Shown piece by piece: positions 9,541-17,695 of a DNA stretch of 64,000 nt. Made by a program: the position numbers and the translations under genes. Numbering within the stretch: position 1 is the stretch's first letter; every line of letters begins with the position of its first letter. The stretch is from JAEUQQ01 sp963697285 (lineage in GTDB: Bacteria > Acidobacteriota > Vicinamibacteria > Vicinamibacterales > JAFNAJ01). The stretch is taken from the NCBI GenBank assembly GCA_963697285.1, contig CAVONI010000011.1:1-64000 (forward strand), given 5' to 3'. The notes below the pieces were generated by a model. The model did not search any database. It was not told the DNA's origin and saw only the letters and a program-made list of their open reading frames with translations.

Positions 9541-11319
9541 TCAGGCCGTGGAACCCGTCACCGCGAGACCACCGGGACGCCCGCCGACCACCCCGCCCCG
9601 GCGTGCCAGGTCGGCCTCCGCAGCGCGCAACAGGTGCTGCGCCGTCTGGCCAGCCGACGGGAACGCCGCGGTGCCCAGCACCGCCATCGGCAGCAGCGCT
9701 TCGGTCGCCAGGGCCGCGAGGCGTCGCTCGACCCGGGTCGCGACGGCGTCGAGTCCCTGCGCGTCGGTGTGCACCAGCAGGGCGGCCAGGCGCCCATCGT
9801 CGAGTTGCCCCAGGATGTCGGACGCGCGCAGTTGCCCGCGCACCGCCTCGACCATCGGGGCGTCGCTCAACGCCCGACGGTGCGAGGCCTGCTCGCGCGC
9901 CTCGATCACGATCAGCCCGGTGCGGAGGTTGAAACGGTGCGCGCGGTCGAGTTCCTCCGAGATGCGACGCTCGAACTCGCCCGCCACGCGCGAGCCGAAC
10001 AGGCCAGTGCTGCCGGTCGAGAGTCCGCGCACCGCCCCCGCCAACCACATCTCGATCACCGTCGCACCTGCCTCGGCCACCACCGCGTCGCCAATGCTGA
10101 ACGTGGTGCCGAGCGCGGCGCCCATGTCGAGCACGGCGGGCGACGAGAGGCCCACCTGCAGCGGCAGGACGATGCGGTCGGGCTGCAGGAGGGCATGGTG
10201 CGGAGGAACGCGCGACGGCAGGGCACCACACAGGGCCCCTCCGACGGCCGCCAGCGTCCGCCGGTGTTCGTCATCGCCGGCCGCCGCCAGCAGCCGGGCG
10301 TGCGAGGCGGGAACGGCGCTCACGAATTCGCCGAGCATCGACGTGGCGATCGCCGCGACGGGGGCCTCACGCTCGTGCATGCGCGCCGCGAGATGCTCGC
10401 GCAGCACCCGCACGCGACCCGACACGAACACCTCGAGGCGTGCGCTCATCATCCGCGTCAGCGTCCTGAACACCTGGTCGAACCGGTCCTCGATCGAGCC
10501 GATGATCGCGAGGACCCACGCGGCGTGATGATCGCCGAGCGCCACCGGGTACAACGTCACCTCGCTGACCCCGCTGCGCCAGCCGAGCTGCTCGAGCTCC
10601 GCGATCGACGAGATGCGGATGGGCGCGCCAGGCCCGGCGAGCGACGAATCCACGAACGCCGCGTCGAACGTCGGCGGCGCATCGTCGCGGCCACGCATCG
10701 GGAGCTGCGCCTCGAGCGCGTATCGCGGCTCGAGGGTGCGGGTGAACACCTGCGCGTCGAAATCGCCCCACACGCCCGCGGCCTGCACGATCGCGGTGAA
10801 CACCGCCGCCTCGTCGTCACACGCGTGCAGGAAGTCGATGAAGGGCAGCAGGCTCTCGGCCCAGCGCGCGCGGTGGTCGGCGCGATCGATGCGCTCCCAG
10901 ACCACCATGTCGGCTTCGAGCGACCCGCGCAGCGACCATCCGAGGCGATCCAGGCGCCGATCCAGTTCCGACGCGAGCGGCGCATCCTCGCCTGCCGCAC
11001 GTTCGTGATCGGTGCCGGCTGCCGCGAGCACGCCGACGACGTCGCGGTGGAAGCGCAGGGGATAGAAGCCGATCCGGAGGCCCCCCGCGCTGACCAGGGA
11101 GTGGCGGCCCGCACGCACGGCCGACTGGAGGTGTTCGCGAGCCTCGGGAGACCCACCGTCGGCGATCAGGGTGCGCAGGACCGACGCCGCGGGATCGGCC
11201 GACATGGGGAGCACGGCATCGAGCGAGGCATCGAACACGTCGATGACGAGGTCGAGATCCGGTCGCAATCGCTCGAGCAAGTCCCACGTTGCCGACGATA
11301 CCGCCATGGGGAGCTTCAT
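9541..11319 (-). CDS. Unrecognised 592-residue protein with a possible degenerate GGDEF-like C-terminus
   Basis: I do not recognise this protein as a whole. The start at 11319 (MKLPMAVSSATWDLLERL) is the first methionine after a non-coding-looking extension. It has no signal peptide or membrane segment. The composition is rich in Ala, Arg and Asp, with long helices around residues 300-400. The last 150 residues (EELDRAHRFNLRTGLIVIEA, then DILGQLDDGRLAALLVHTDA and VERRLAALA) resemble the secondary-structure order of a diguanylate cyclase domain without a GGDEF active site. That reading is tentative. Reading frame and codon use are consistent for the whole length, so it is a real gene. Its place between PilZ genes and a secreted protein is the only functional hint. 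Confidence 0.7.
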   Translation of the reverse strand: MKLPMAVSSATWDLLERLRPDLDLVIDVFDASLDAVLPMSADPAASVLRTLIADGGSPEAREHLQSAVRAGRHSLVSAGGLRIGFYPLRFHRDVVGVLAAAGTDHERAAGEDAPLASELDRRLDRLGWSLRGSLEADMVVWERIDRADHRARWAESLLPFIDFLHACDDEAAVFTAIVQAAGVWGDFDAQVFTRTLEPRYALEAQLPMRGRDDAPPTFDAAFVDSSLAGPGAPIRISSIAELEQLGWRSGVSEVTLYPVALGDHHAAWVLAIIGSIEDRFDQVFRTLTRMMSARLEVFVSGRVRVLREHLAARMHEREAPVAAIATSMLGEFVSAVPASHARLLAAAGDDEHRRTLAAVGGALCGALPSRVPPHHALLQPDRIVLPLQVGLSSPAVLDMGAALGTTFSIGDAVVAEAGATVIEMWLAGAVRGLSTGSTGLFGSRVAGEFERRISEELDRAHRFNLRTGLIVIEAREQASHRRALSDAPMVEAVRGQLRASDILGQLDDGRLAALLVHTDAQGLDAVATRVERRLAALATEALLPMAVLGTAAFPSAGQTAQHLLRAAEADLARRGGVVGGRPGGLAVTGSTA

Positions 11320-11398
11320 GACGGCACGCAGTCTACTCCAGCACGCGTCGAGAACGATCAGGAATGCGGACCAACACTGGAATGACAACCGTTCGCGA

Positions 11399-12607
11399 TT
11401 ACTGCGACGTCACCACCCTGAGGTTCTTCGGTTGCGTGGGCACCACGGCAACCTGCTGCGTGAAGGGGATGCTCACGCCTCCGACGACGACGGTCGTTGC
11501 GCGCGGAGCGCTGCCTGTGTGTGCCGCGTAGGTCAACACGAGGCTCGCAGCACCGGAACCTGACGACGAACCCGGCGTCACCCATGCGGCGCCGCTCGTC
11601 GCTGACCACGCACATCCCGTCGCCGTGCTGACGGCGACGTTCACCGCGCCCGCGCGGGCTCCGACGCTGATCGTCTTCGGCGAGACCGATACGCCGCACG
11701 ACGCCGCAGCCTGCGCAACGCTGACGGTCCTGCCACCGAGGATGATGGATCCCGTGCGCGGCGTACCGTCAGGATTTGCCGCAATCGTGAACGTGGCGGT
11801 GCCGTTCCCGCTGCCGCTGGCGGTGCCCATCGTGATCCACGGCGTGCCGGTCGTCGCCATCCACGCGCATCCGGTCGCTGCGGTGACCGTGATGGTGTTC
11901 GTCGCCGACGCGGTCGACGGAAGTGCAAACGATCCGGGTGACGCGGTGTAGCTGCACGCGGCTGCTGCCGACTGCGTCAGCGTGTACGACTTGCCGCCAA
12001 CGGAGATCGTCGCGGCACGCGCGGCCGTGGTGCTGTTCGTCGAGTAACTGAACGACACCGTGCCAGAACCGGTGCCCGACGTCGTGATGAGCGACACCCA
12101 CGACGCGGTCGTCGTCGCCGTCCATGCGCAGCCCGAGGTGGTGGTCACCGAGAGACTGCTGCTGCCTGACGCCGCGCCCACGGTGGCGCTCGTCGGGGCC
12201 AGCGTGTAGCTGCATGCGGTCGCGAACGAGAAGGTGTTTGACGGGTCACTGCGCCCGGTGCCGGTAGGACCGACCGCCGCCACGCGCGATTCGTAGGTGC
12301 CGCCGGGCAGCGGCCACGCGGCGACGTTCGTCGAGAAGTCGAAGCGGATCTTGCCGTCGGCCTGCGGAGCGGGCTTGCCCAGGCTCATCGTGTAGAACGG
12401 CGCGACGGCGCCCTGCAGGTAGAGTTCCAGCGCGTATTCCGTCACGACCGGCTGGCCTCCCTCGAGCAGGGTGGCGTGGTCGGCCGACGGATCGAACTCG
12501 ACGATGCGAGGGTTGACGACCGACTGGGCGTGGGCGCCGCCCGCGAGCATCGTCAACGCCACGACCAGGGCGGCTGTGTAACTGGAGGATCTGGCCACTT
12601 CGAACAT
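11399..12607 (-). CDS. Secreted protein with three BACON-type Ig-like repeats
   Basis: The 402-residue product starts at ATG 12607 with a signal peptide (MFEVARSSSYTAALVVALTMLAGG, cleaved near AHAQ). A fibronectin-like N-terminal domain follows (residues about 25-130). Three BACON-type repeats come next, each beginning with a C-S/G-Y/V-like strand and containing the signature GCAWTATTTASWV, GCAWMATTGTPWI or GCAWSATSGAAWV. Each repeat ends with a strand such as SVGGKSYTLTQ. BACON domains are thought to bind carbohydrate or mucin-like targets. No PEP-CTERM tail is present, so the protein is probably released or held non-covalently. A candidate sigma-54 promoter lies 79 bases upstream of the ATG. 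Confidence 0.85.
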   Translation of the reverse strand: MFEVARSSSYTAALVVALTMLAGGAHAQSVVNPRIVEFDPSADHATLLEGGQPVVTEYALELYLQGAVAPFYTMSLGKPAPQADGKIRFDFSTNVAAWPLPGGTYESRVAAVGPTGTGRSDPSNTFSFATACSYTLAPTSATVGAASGSSSLSVTTTSGCAWTATTTASWVSLITTSGTGSGTVSFSYSTNSTTAARAATISVGGKSYTLTQSAAAACSYTASPGSFALPSTASATNTITVTAATGCAWMATTGTPWITMGTASGSGNGTATFTIAANPDGTPRTGSIILGGRTVSVAQAAASCGVSVSPKTISVGARAGAVNVAVSTATGCAWSATSGAAWVTPGSSSGSGAASLVLTYAAHTGSAPRATTVVVGGVSIPFTQQVAVVPTQPKNLRVVTSQ

Positions 12608-12685
12608 TCCGGTCTGCGGCGCCAGGGGTGCCGCCTCGCTAGGTCTTTCTGTGAACGAGAGCGCGAACGCCACGGTCGAGTCGGT

Positions 12686-12701
12686 AGCAAGAACGACGCC
12701 G
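12686..12701 (-). promoter_or_regulatory. Candidate sigma-54 (-24/-12) promoter of the BACON protein gene
   Basis: On the minus strand the sequence reads CGGCGTCGTTCTTGCT, which keeps GG and GC ten bases apart and has the TTGCT element. It lies 79 bases upstream of the ATG at 12607. No clear sigma-70 pair was seen in the 275-base divergent region. The -24 element is imperfect (CGGCGTC against TGGCACR). Confidence 0.45.
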
Positions 12702-12882
12702 ACAGGCGGGCGGCTCGTTCCTGCCTGTGGAATCGGCGGCAATCGGTGGGGCATCACCCGCGACGACGTGCAGGCACCCAACGAAATGGGACGGCGATGA
12801 CAAATCCGTGATCGCGACCGCCGCTCGGAGTGCCGTTCGGGGATCTCCTCGCACCACGACACCGTCATACTGCTGCTGCACC

Positions 12883-13608
12883 ATGACCGACACGCCCGCA
12901 CTCCTCTCGTTCGCCGCCGCCGTGAAGCACTATCCGGGGCAACCTCCCGTGGCCGCGTTGCGCGGCATCGATCTCGAGGTCGGCGATGGAGAGTTCGTCG
13001 CGCTGATGGGGCCGTCGGGATGCGGGAAGTCCACGCTGCTGCACCTGGCCGGGGCGATGGACCGCCCCTCGTCTGGCACGGTCAGCTTCGACGGGAACGA
13101 CCTCGCCGCGGCGTCAGACGATGCGCTGACGAGACTGCGGCGGGAGCGGATCGGGTTCGTCTTCCAGTTCTTCAACCTGCTCCCCACGCTGACCGTCGCC
13201 GAGAACATCGCGCTGCCGCTGCGGCTCGGAGGCACGAACGGTCGCGATGCCATCGCCAGGGCGAGCGCCATGGCCGAGCGCGTCGGCCTGGGCAGTCGGC
13301 TCGGGCACTATCCACAGCAACTGTCGGGGGGCGAGATGCAGCGGACCGCCATCGCGCGCGCCATCGTGCACGGGCCGCGGTTGCTCGTGGCCGACGAGCC
13401 GACCGGGAATCTCGACTCCGAGAACGGCGCCAACGTGCTGGCGCTGCTGCAGTCGTTGAACCGCGACACCGGCGTGGCGCTGTTGCTGGCGACGCACGCG
13501 CCCGACGTTGCGGCGGTCGCCCACCGGACGGTCCACATGCGCGACGGCCGCATCGTCCGCATCGATCGCGGCGAGGGGACGGCGTACCCTTCGGCGCAGT
13601 CGTGTTGA
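12883..13608 (+). CDS. ABC transporter ATP-binding protein (AttE/LolD-like)
   Basis: This 241-residue ATPase belongs to the LolD/MacB group. Walker A is GPSGCGKST (residues 43-51), the signature is LSGGEMQR (147-154), and Walker B is LLVADEP (167-173) followed by TGNLDSENG. It starts at ATG 12883. The permease gene follows 51 bases later and an AttH-like gene ends the run, the arrangement of the attEFGH operon. It powers an FtsX-type permease that probably moves a lipid or lipoprotein substrate rather than a small solute. Confidence 0.92.
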   Translation: MTDTPALLSFAAAVKHYPGQPPVAALRGIDLEVGDGEFVALMGPSGCGKSTLLHLAGAMDRPSSGTVSFDGNDLAAASDDALTRLRRERIGFVFQFFNLLPTLTVAENIALPLRLGGTNGRDAIARASAMAERVGLGSRLGHYPQQLSGGEMQRTAIARAIVHGPRLLVADEPTGNLDSENGANVLALLQSLNRDTGVALLLATHAPDVAAVAHRTVHMRDGRIVRIDRGEGTAYPSAQSC

Positions 13609-13659
13609 GTGCGGGGCACGTGCGAATGAAGCTGACAGCAGTGCCGGTTCGGTGTCGGT

Positions 13660-16322
13660 ATGGGCTCAACACACATGAGCCCAGGGCGTAGCCACGTGTG
13701 GCTCTTCAGGACGTTCGTGCTGCGCTTCCTGCGGCGCGAGCCCGTGCGCTGCGGCGTGACGCTCGCGGGGATTGCGCTCGGCGTCGCCGTGATCGTGGCC
13801 ATCCGCCTGGCCAACGGCGCCTCGCTGCGCGGCTTCGAGACCGCGCTCGACACCATGTCGGGCCGTGCCTCGCTCGAGATCGTGGGCACGGGTTTCGGCG
13901 TGGACGAGACGAAGCTGCGCGACCTCGGCTGGCTGCGCGGGTACGGCGCGGTGAGCCCGGTGATCGAAGGCGACGTGGTCGTGCGCCGTGCCGACGAGCC
14001 CGATCCGCGCCGCGGCGAGATGATGCGCGTCCTCGGCATCGACATCCTCAAGGACCGCCCCATCCGCGACTATGAACTGACCGAAGGTCTCGCCGAAGCG
14101 CGCGCCGAAGCGGCCGACAATCACACCGCGAAGGCCGGCGCGAAGGCGGACATCCTGAACCTGCTGCTCGATCCGCAGTCGATCGTCACGTCAGAGAAGT
14201 TCGCGACACGACACGGCCTGAAGGTTGGCGATCGCGTCATCTTCGTGATCGGCGACCGCGAGCACGTGGCCGTGATCCGTGGCCTGCTGCGGAACGAAGG
14301 TCCGGCCAAGGTCATCGACGGCAACTTCGCGCTGCTCGACATCGCGGCCGCGCAGTGGGCACTCGATCGCCTCGGGCGCATCGACCGCCTCGACGTCAGG
14401 TTGCACGATCCGTCGGCCATCGATCGCGCAGAACAGGAGATCGGCGCGCGGCTTCCCGAGGGACTCACCGTGCAGCGTCCGGAGCGGCGCGGGCGGCAGG
14501 TCGAGCGCATGCTCGCGGCCTTCCATCTCAACCTCACGGCGTTGTCGTACATCGCCCTGGTCGTCGGGCTCTTCCTCGTCTACAACACCGTGGCGACCTC
14601 GGTCATCACGCGGCGCGAGGAGATCGGCACGTTGCGCGCGCTGGGTGTGACGCAGGGGCAGGTCGTGTGGCTGTTCCTGGCCGAGGCCGTGGCGCTGGCG
14701 CTGCCTGGCACCGCGCTCGGCATCGCCGTCGGGCCGCGTGCTCGCGCACGGCGCGGTCGCGCTGACGTCGACGACCGTCAACGCCCTCTACATCGCGGCC
14801 GCGGCGACGCCACCCGCACTCGGGATCAACGACGTCGTCGTGGCCCTGCTCGTCGGTGTGCCGCTATCGGTGCTGGCCGCACTGATGCCGGCGCTCGAGG
14901 CGTCGCGGGTGCCGCCGACGGTTGCGATGCGCGGAGCAGACCAGCTCGCAACGCGCTACGGACTCGGCTGGCAGCACGTGGCCATACCGATCGCGCTGTT
15001 CGGTGTCGGATGGTGGCTCGCCACGTTCGACGCCACCGGCGGGCTGCCCGTGGCCGGATACGCATCGGCTGTTGCGCTCGTGTTCGGTGCGGCGGCGCTC
15101 GTGCCGTCGGTGTTGTTCGTGGCAGTGCGCGCTGGCGCGGCGCATCCTCCCGCGTGTCGCCGGGGTGAGCGGCGAACTGGCTGCGAGCAACCTCGCGGGG
15201 GCCATCCCGCGCGTGAGCATCTCGGTGGCTGCGCTGTCGGTGAGCCTCGCCATGATGGTCGCGATTGCCGTGATGGTCGGCAGCTTCCGCGAAACGGTCG
15301 TCTACTGGGTTTCGCAGACGCTCAAGGCCGACCTCTTCGTCGGGCCCTCGACGCGCAGCAACGGTGCACGCCAGGCAACGCTCTCCGCCGAGGTCGACGC
15401 CATCGTCTCTGCACATCCGGCGGTGCTCGCGATCGATCGCTTCCGCACCACGACCATCGTCGTTGACGACAGCCAGGTGTTGCTCACTGCCGGCGACTTC
15501 GAGGTGATGACGACGCACGGAGGGCTGCTGTTCAAGGCGCCCGGCGACGCGCGCGAGGCCATGCGCGGCGCCATTGATCAGGACGTGGTGGTCGTGTCGG
15601 AGCCGTTCGCGAACAGGCACCGCAAGGGCGTGGGCGCGGTGGTCAACATCCCGACGCCGGCGGGGCCGCGGCCGTTCAGAATTGCGGCTGTCTACTTCGA
15701 CTACTCGAGCGACCGCGGGGTCATCGCGATGGACCGCCGCACGTTCGCGCGGCACTTCGGCGAACTCGCGCCGACGGGATTGACGGTGTACCTCGAGCCG
15801 GGGCACGACCCCGAGCAGGTGCGTGCCGAGTTGCTCGACCGCATCGGCGGGCAGCGGCGCGTGTTCGTCTACACGAACACGGGGCTGCGCACCGAGGTGA
15901 TGCGGATCTTCGACTCGACGTTTGCCATCACGTGGGCGCTCGAGGTGATCGCGATCGTCGTGGCGATCCTGGGCGTGGCGGCGACGCTGCTGACGTTGAT
16001 GCTCGAGCGGCGGCAGGAACTGGCGATGCTGCGGCTCGTGGGCGCCGACCGCGCGCAGGTGCGGCGGATGGTGGTCGTCGAGGCGGCGCTGATCGGCGGC
16101 GTGAGCCAGGGGGTGGGGCTGATCGCCGGCATCGCGCTGTCGCTCGTGCTGGTGTTCGTGATCAACGTGCAGAGCTTCGGGTGGACGATCCAGTTCCACC
16201 TGCCGACGGGATTCCTGGTGCAGATGACGATAGCGATCCTGGTGGCGACGGCGCTGGCGGGTTTGTATCCGGCGCGTCGCGCAACGCGCCTGGCGACCAT
16301 CAGCGCGCTGCACGAGGAGTAG
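13660..16322 (+). CDS. FtsX-family ABC transporter permease (AttF/AttG-like; frame broken)
   Basis: This is one permease of about 885 residues with two FtsX-type halves. The first half begins near WLFRTFVLRFLRREPVRCGV with a membrane segment and a periplasmic domain. The first FtsX core is LSYIALVVGLFLVYNTVATSVITRREEIGTLRALG. A second set of segments (NDVVVALLVGVPLSVLAALMP, then ISVAALSVSLAMMVAIAVMV) leads to the last FtsX core, ITWALEVIAIVVAILGVAATLL and LERRQELAMLRLVGADRAQV. It ends YPARRATRLATISALHEE. The frame breaks near 14733 (GTCGGGCCGC has one G too many) and near 15128. The start is ATG 13660, with ATG 13675 and GTG 13696 as alternatives. Confidence 0.85.
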
Positions 16323-16327
16323 GAGCG

Positions 16328-17506
16328 ATGGCGATGGCGCGTCGGTGGTGGATGTGGTGGCCGGGGTCGGGGATGTGTAGGGGCCGCGCCCCCGCGCGGC
16401 CCGCCGCGATGGCGACGATGGCGTGCCTCGTGCTGGTGTGCACGACCACGGTGCATCCGGGTGCGCGCACCGACTGGGCACCGGCGGATCCCGCGTATCG
16501 CATCGCGTTGCCGCGGGATCACGGATCCCATCCGCAACACAAGATCGAGTGGTGGTACTACACGGGCAATCTCGAGGACGCCTCGGGTCGTCGGTTCGGG
16601 TACCAGCTGACGTTCTTCCGCGTGGGGATCGATCCGTCGCCTGCGAATCCGTCGCGATGGGCCGTGCGCGACCTCTACATGGCGCACTTCGCCGTCACCG
16701 ATGTGGGTGGCCAGCGGTATCGGTTCGCTGACCGCCTCAACCGCGCGGGTATCGGATGGGCGGGCGCTGAGTCGGGCACGTTGCACGTCGTGAACGACGA
16801 CTGGAGTGCGACGCTGGCGCCCGAGGGGGCGCACCTGCTGCGGGCGCGCGATGGCGACGTGGCGATCGACCTGTCGCTGGCGCCGGGCAAGCCCGTCGTG
16901 CTGCATGGGCGAGAGGGATACAGCCAGAAGGGAAGTGCGACGGGCAACGCCTCGCATTACTACTCGCTGACGCGGATGCCGACGCGCGGGACGATCACGC
17001 TGGGGCAGACGGTGTTCCAGGTGCGGGGCGACAGCTGGATGGATCACGAGTTCGGGTCGAGCTTCCTGGAGCCGGGGCAGCAGGGATGGGACTGGTTCTC
17101 CATCCAGCTCGACGATCGGAGCGAGCTGATGCTGTTCCAGATCCGCCGAACCGACGGCGCGCGCGATGCGCATGCGAGCGGCACGGTGGTCGCGCCCGAC
17201 GGGCGCACGCGGGCGCTGTCGGCATCCGAGTTCACGCTCGTCGCGGGCGAGCGGTGGACGTCGCCGACCAGCGGGGCGAGCTATCCCATCAGCTGGCGGA
17301 TCGCCGTCCCCGGCCTGCGACTGGACCTGCAGGCGCGTGCAGCGATGGCCGGGCAGGAACTCCACACCGCTGCATCGACCGGCGTCACCTACTGGGAAGG
17401 CGCCATCGACCTGAGCGGCACCCGTGACGGCCGTCCCTTGCATGGTCGCGGCTACCTCGAGATGACCGGCTACACCGGCGCCCCCATGTCCGACGTCCTC
17501 CGTTAA
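16328..17506 (+). CDS. AttH/CrtC-like secreted lipocalin-type protein
   Basis: This protein belongs to the AttH / carotenoid 1,2-hydratase-like family, a double-lipocalin fold usually encoded beside an FtsX-type ABC system. Core motifs are HKIEWWYYTGNLEDASGRRFGYQLTFFR near the N-terminus, ASHYYSLTRMPTRG in the middle, and SWMDHEFGSSFLEPGQQGWDWFSIQLDD later. The first ATG (16328) has AGGAG upstream, but the hairpin repeat at 16375-16402 then lies inside the coding sequence and adds residues CRGRAPARPA. ATG 16409 (MATMACLVLVCTTTVHPGA) starts just after the repeat and gives a 365-residue protein with a short signal-like N-terminus. I cannot decide between them. The gene follows the permease by five bases. 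Confidence 0.85.
   Translation: MAMARRWWMWWPGSGMCRGRAPARPAAMATMACLVLVCTTTVHPGARTDWAPADPAYRIALPRDHGSHPQHKIEWWYYTGNLEDASGRRFGYQLTFFRVGIDPSPANPSRWAVRDLYMAHFAVTDVGGQRYRFADRLNRAGIGWAGAESGTLHVVNDDWSATLAPEGAHLLRARDGDVAIDLSLAPGKPVVLHGREGYSQKGSATGNASHYYSLTRMPTRGTITLGQTVFQVRGDSWMDHEFGSSFLEPGQQGWDWFSIQLDDRSELMLFQIRRTDGARDAHASGTVVAPDGRTRALSASEFTLVAGERWTSPTSGASYPISWRIAVPGLRLDLQARAAMAGQELHTAASTGVTYWEGAIDLSGTRDGRPLHGRGYLEMTGYTGAPMSDVLR
16375..16402 (+). repeat. GTAGGGGCCGC hairpin repeat within the 5' end of the AttH-like gene
   Basis: A full copy of the window-wide hairpin lies between two possible start codons of the AttH-like gene. It keeps the reading frame open, so it is translated if the first ATG is used. 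Confidence 0.75.
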
Positions 17507-17549
17507 CCACAGTTGTCACTTTCGTCCCATTCCCCGTCCCACCCGAACC

Positions 17550-17635
17550 AATTGGGGTCAGACCCCAACCCGCCCCCAATCCGCACCATCCCCCCGCCAA
17601 CCGACAGAAACTGCTGAATTGGGGTCAGACCCCAA
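17550..17635. repeat. Pair of GGGGTCAGACCCC palindromic repeats
   Basis: Two identical 19-base copies of AATTGGGGTCAGACCCCAA lie at 17550-17568 and 17617-17635, in the 189-base gap between the AttH-like gene and a histidine kinase gene. Each is nearly self-complementary. Similar palindromes occur near REP-associated tyrosine transposases in other bacteria; no transposase is seen here. Confidence 0.75.
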
Positions 17636-17695
17636 CTGCCGGCAGGTGTCTTGGTGACAACTCGGGTTGGGCGCGGTATTGTCGCGGGCGTGAAC

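Noticed and set aside
9529..11385. Long plus-strand reading frame of over 600 codons
   Set aside because: It is the antisense shadow of the minus-strand gene at 9541-11319; its translation is rich in Arg and His with no domain, as expected for GC-rich antisense frames.
12639..12893. Small minus-strand reading frame upstream of the BACON gene
   Set aside because: The 84-codon frame has no ribosome site, odd composition and overlaps the divergent promoter region.
14826..17443. Long minus-strand frames across the permease and AttH-like genes
   Set aside because: They are antisense to conserved transporter motifs and have low-complexity Arg/His composition.
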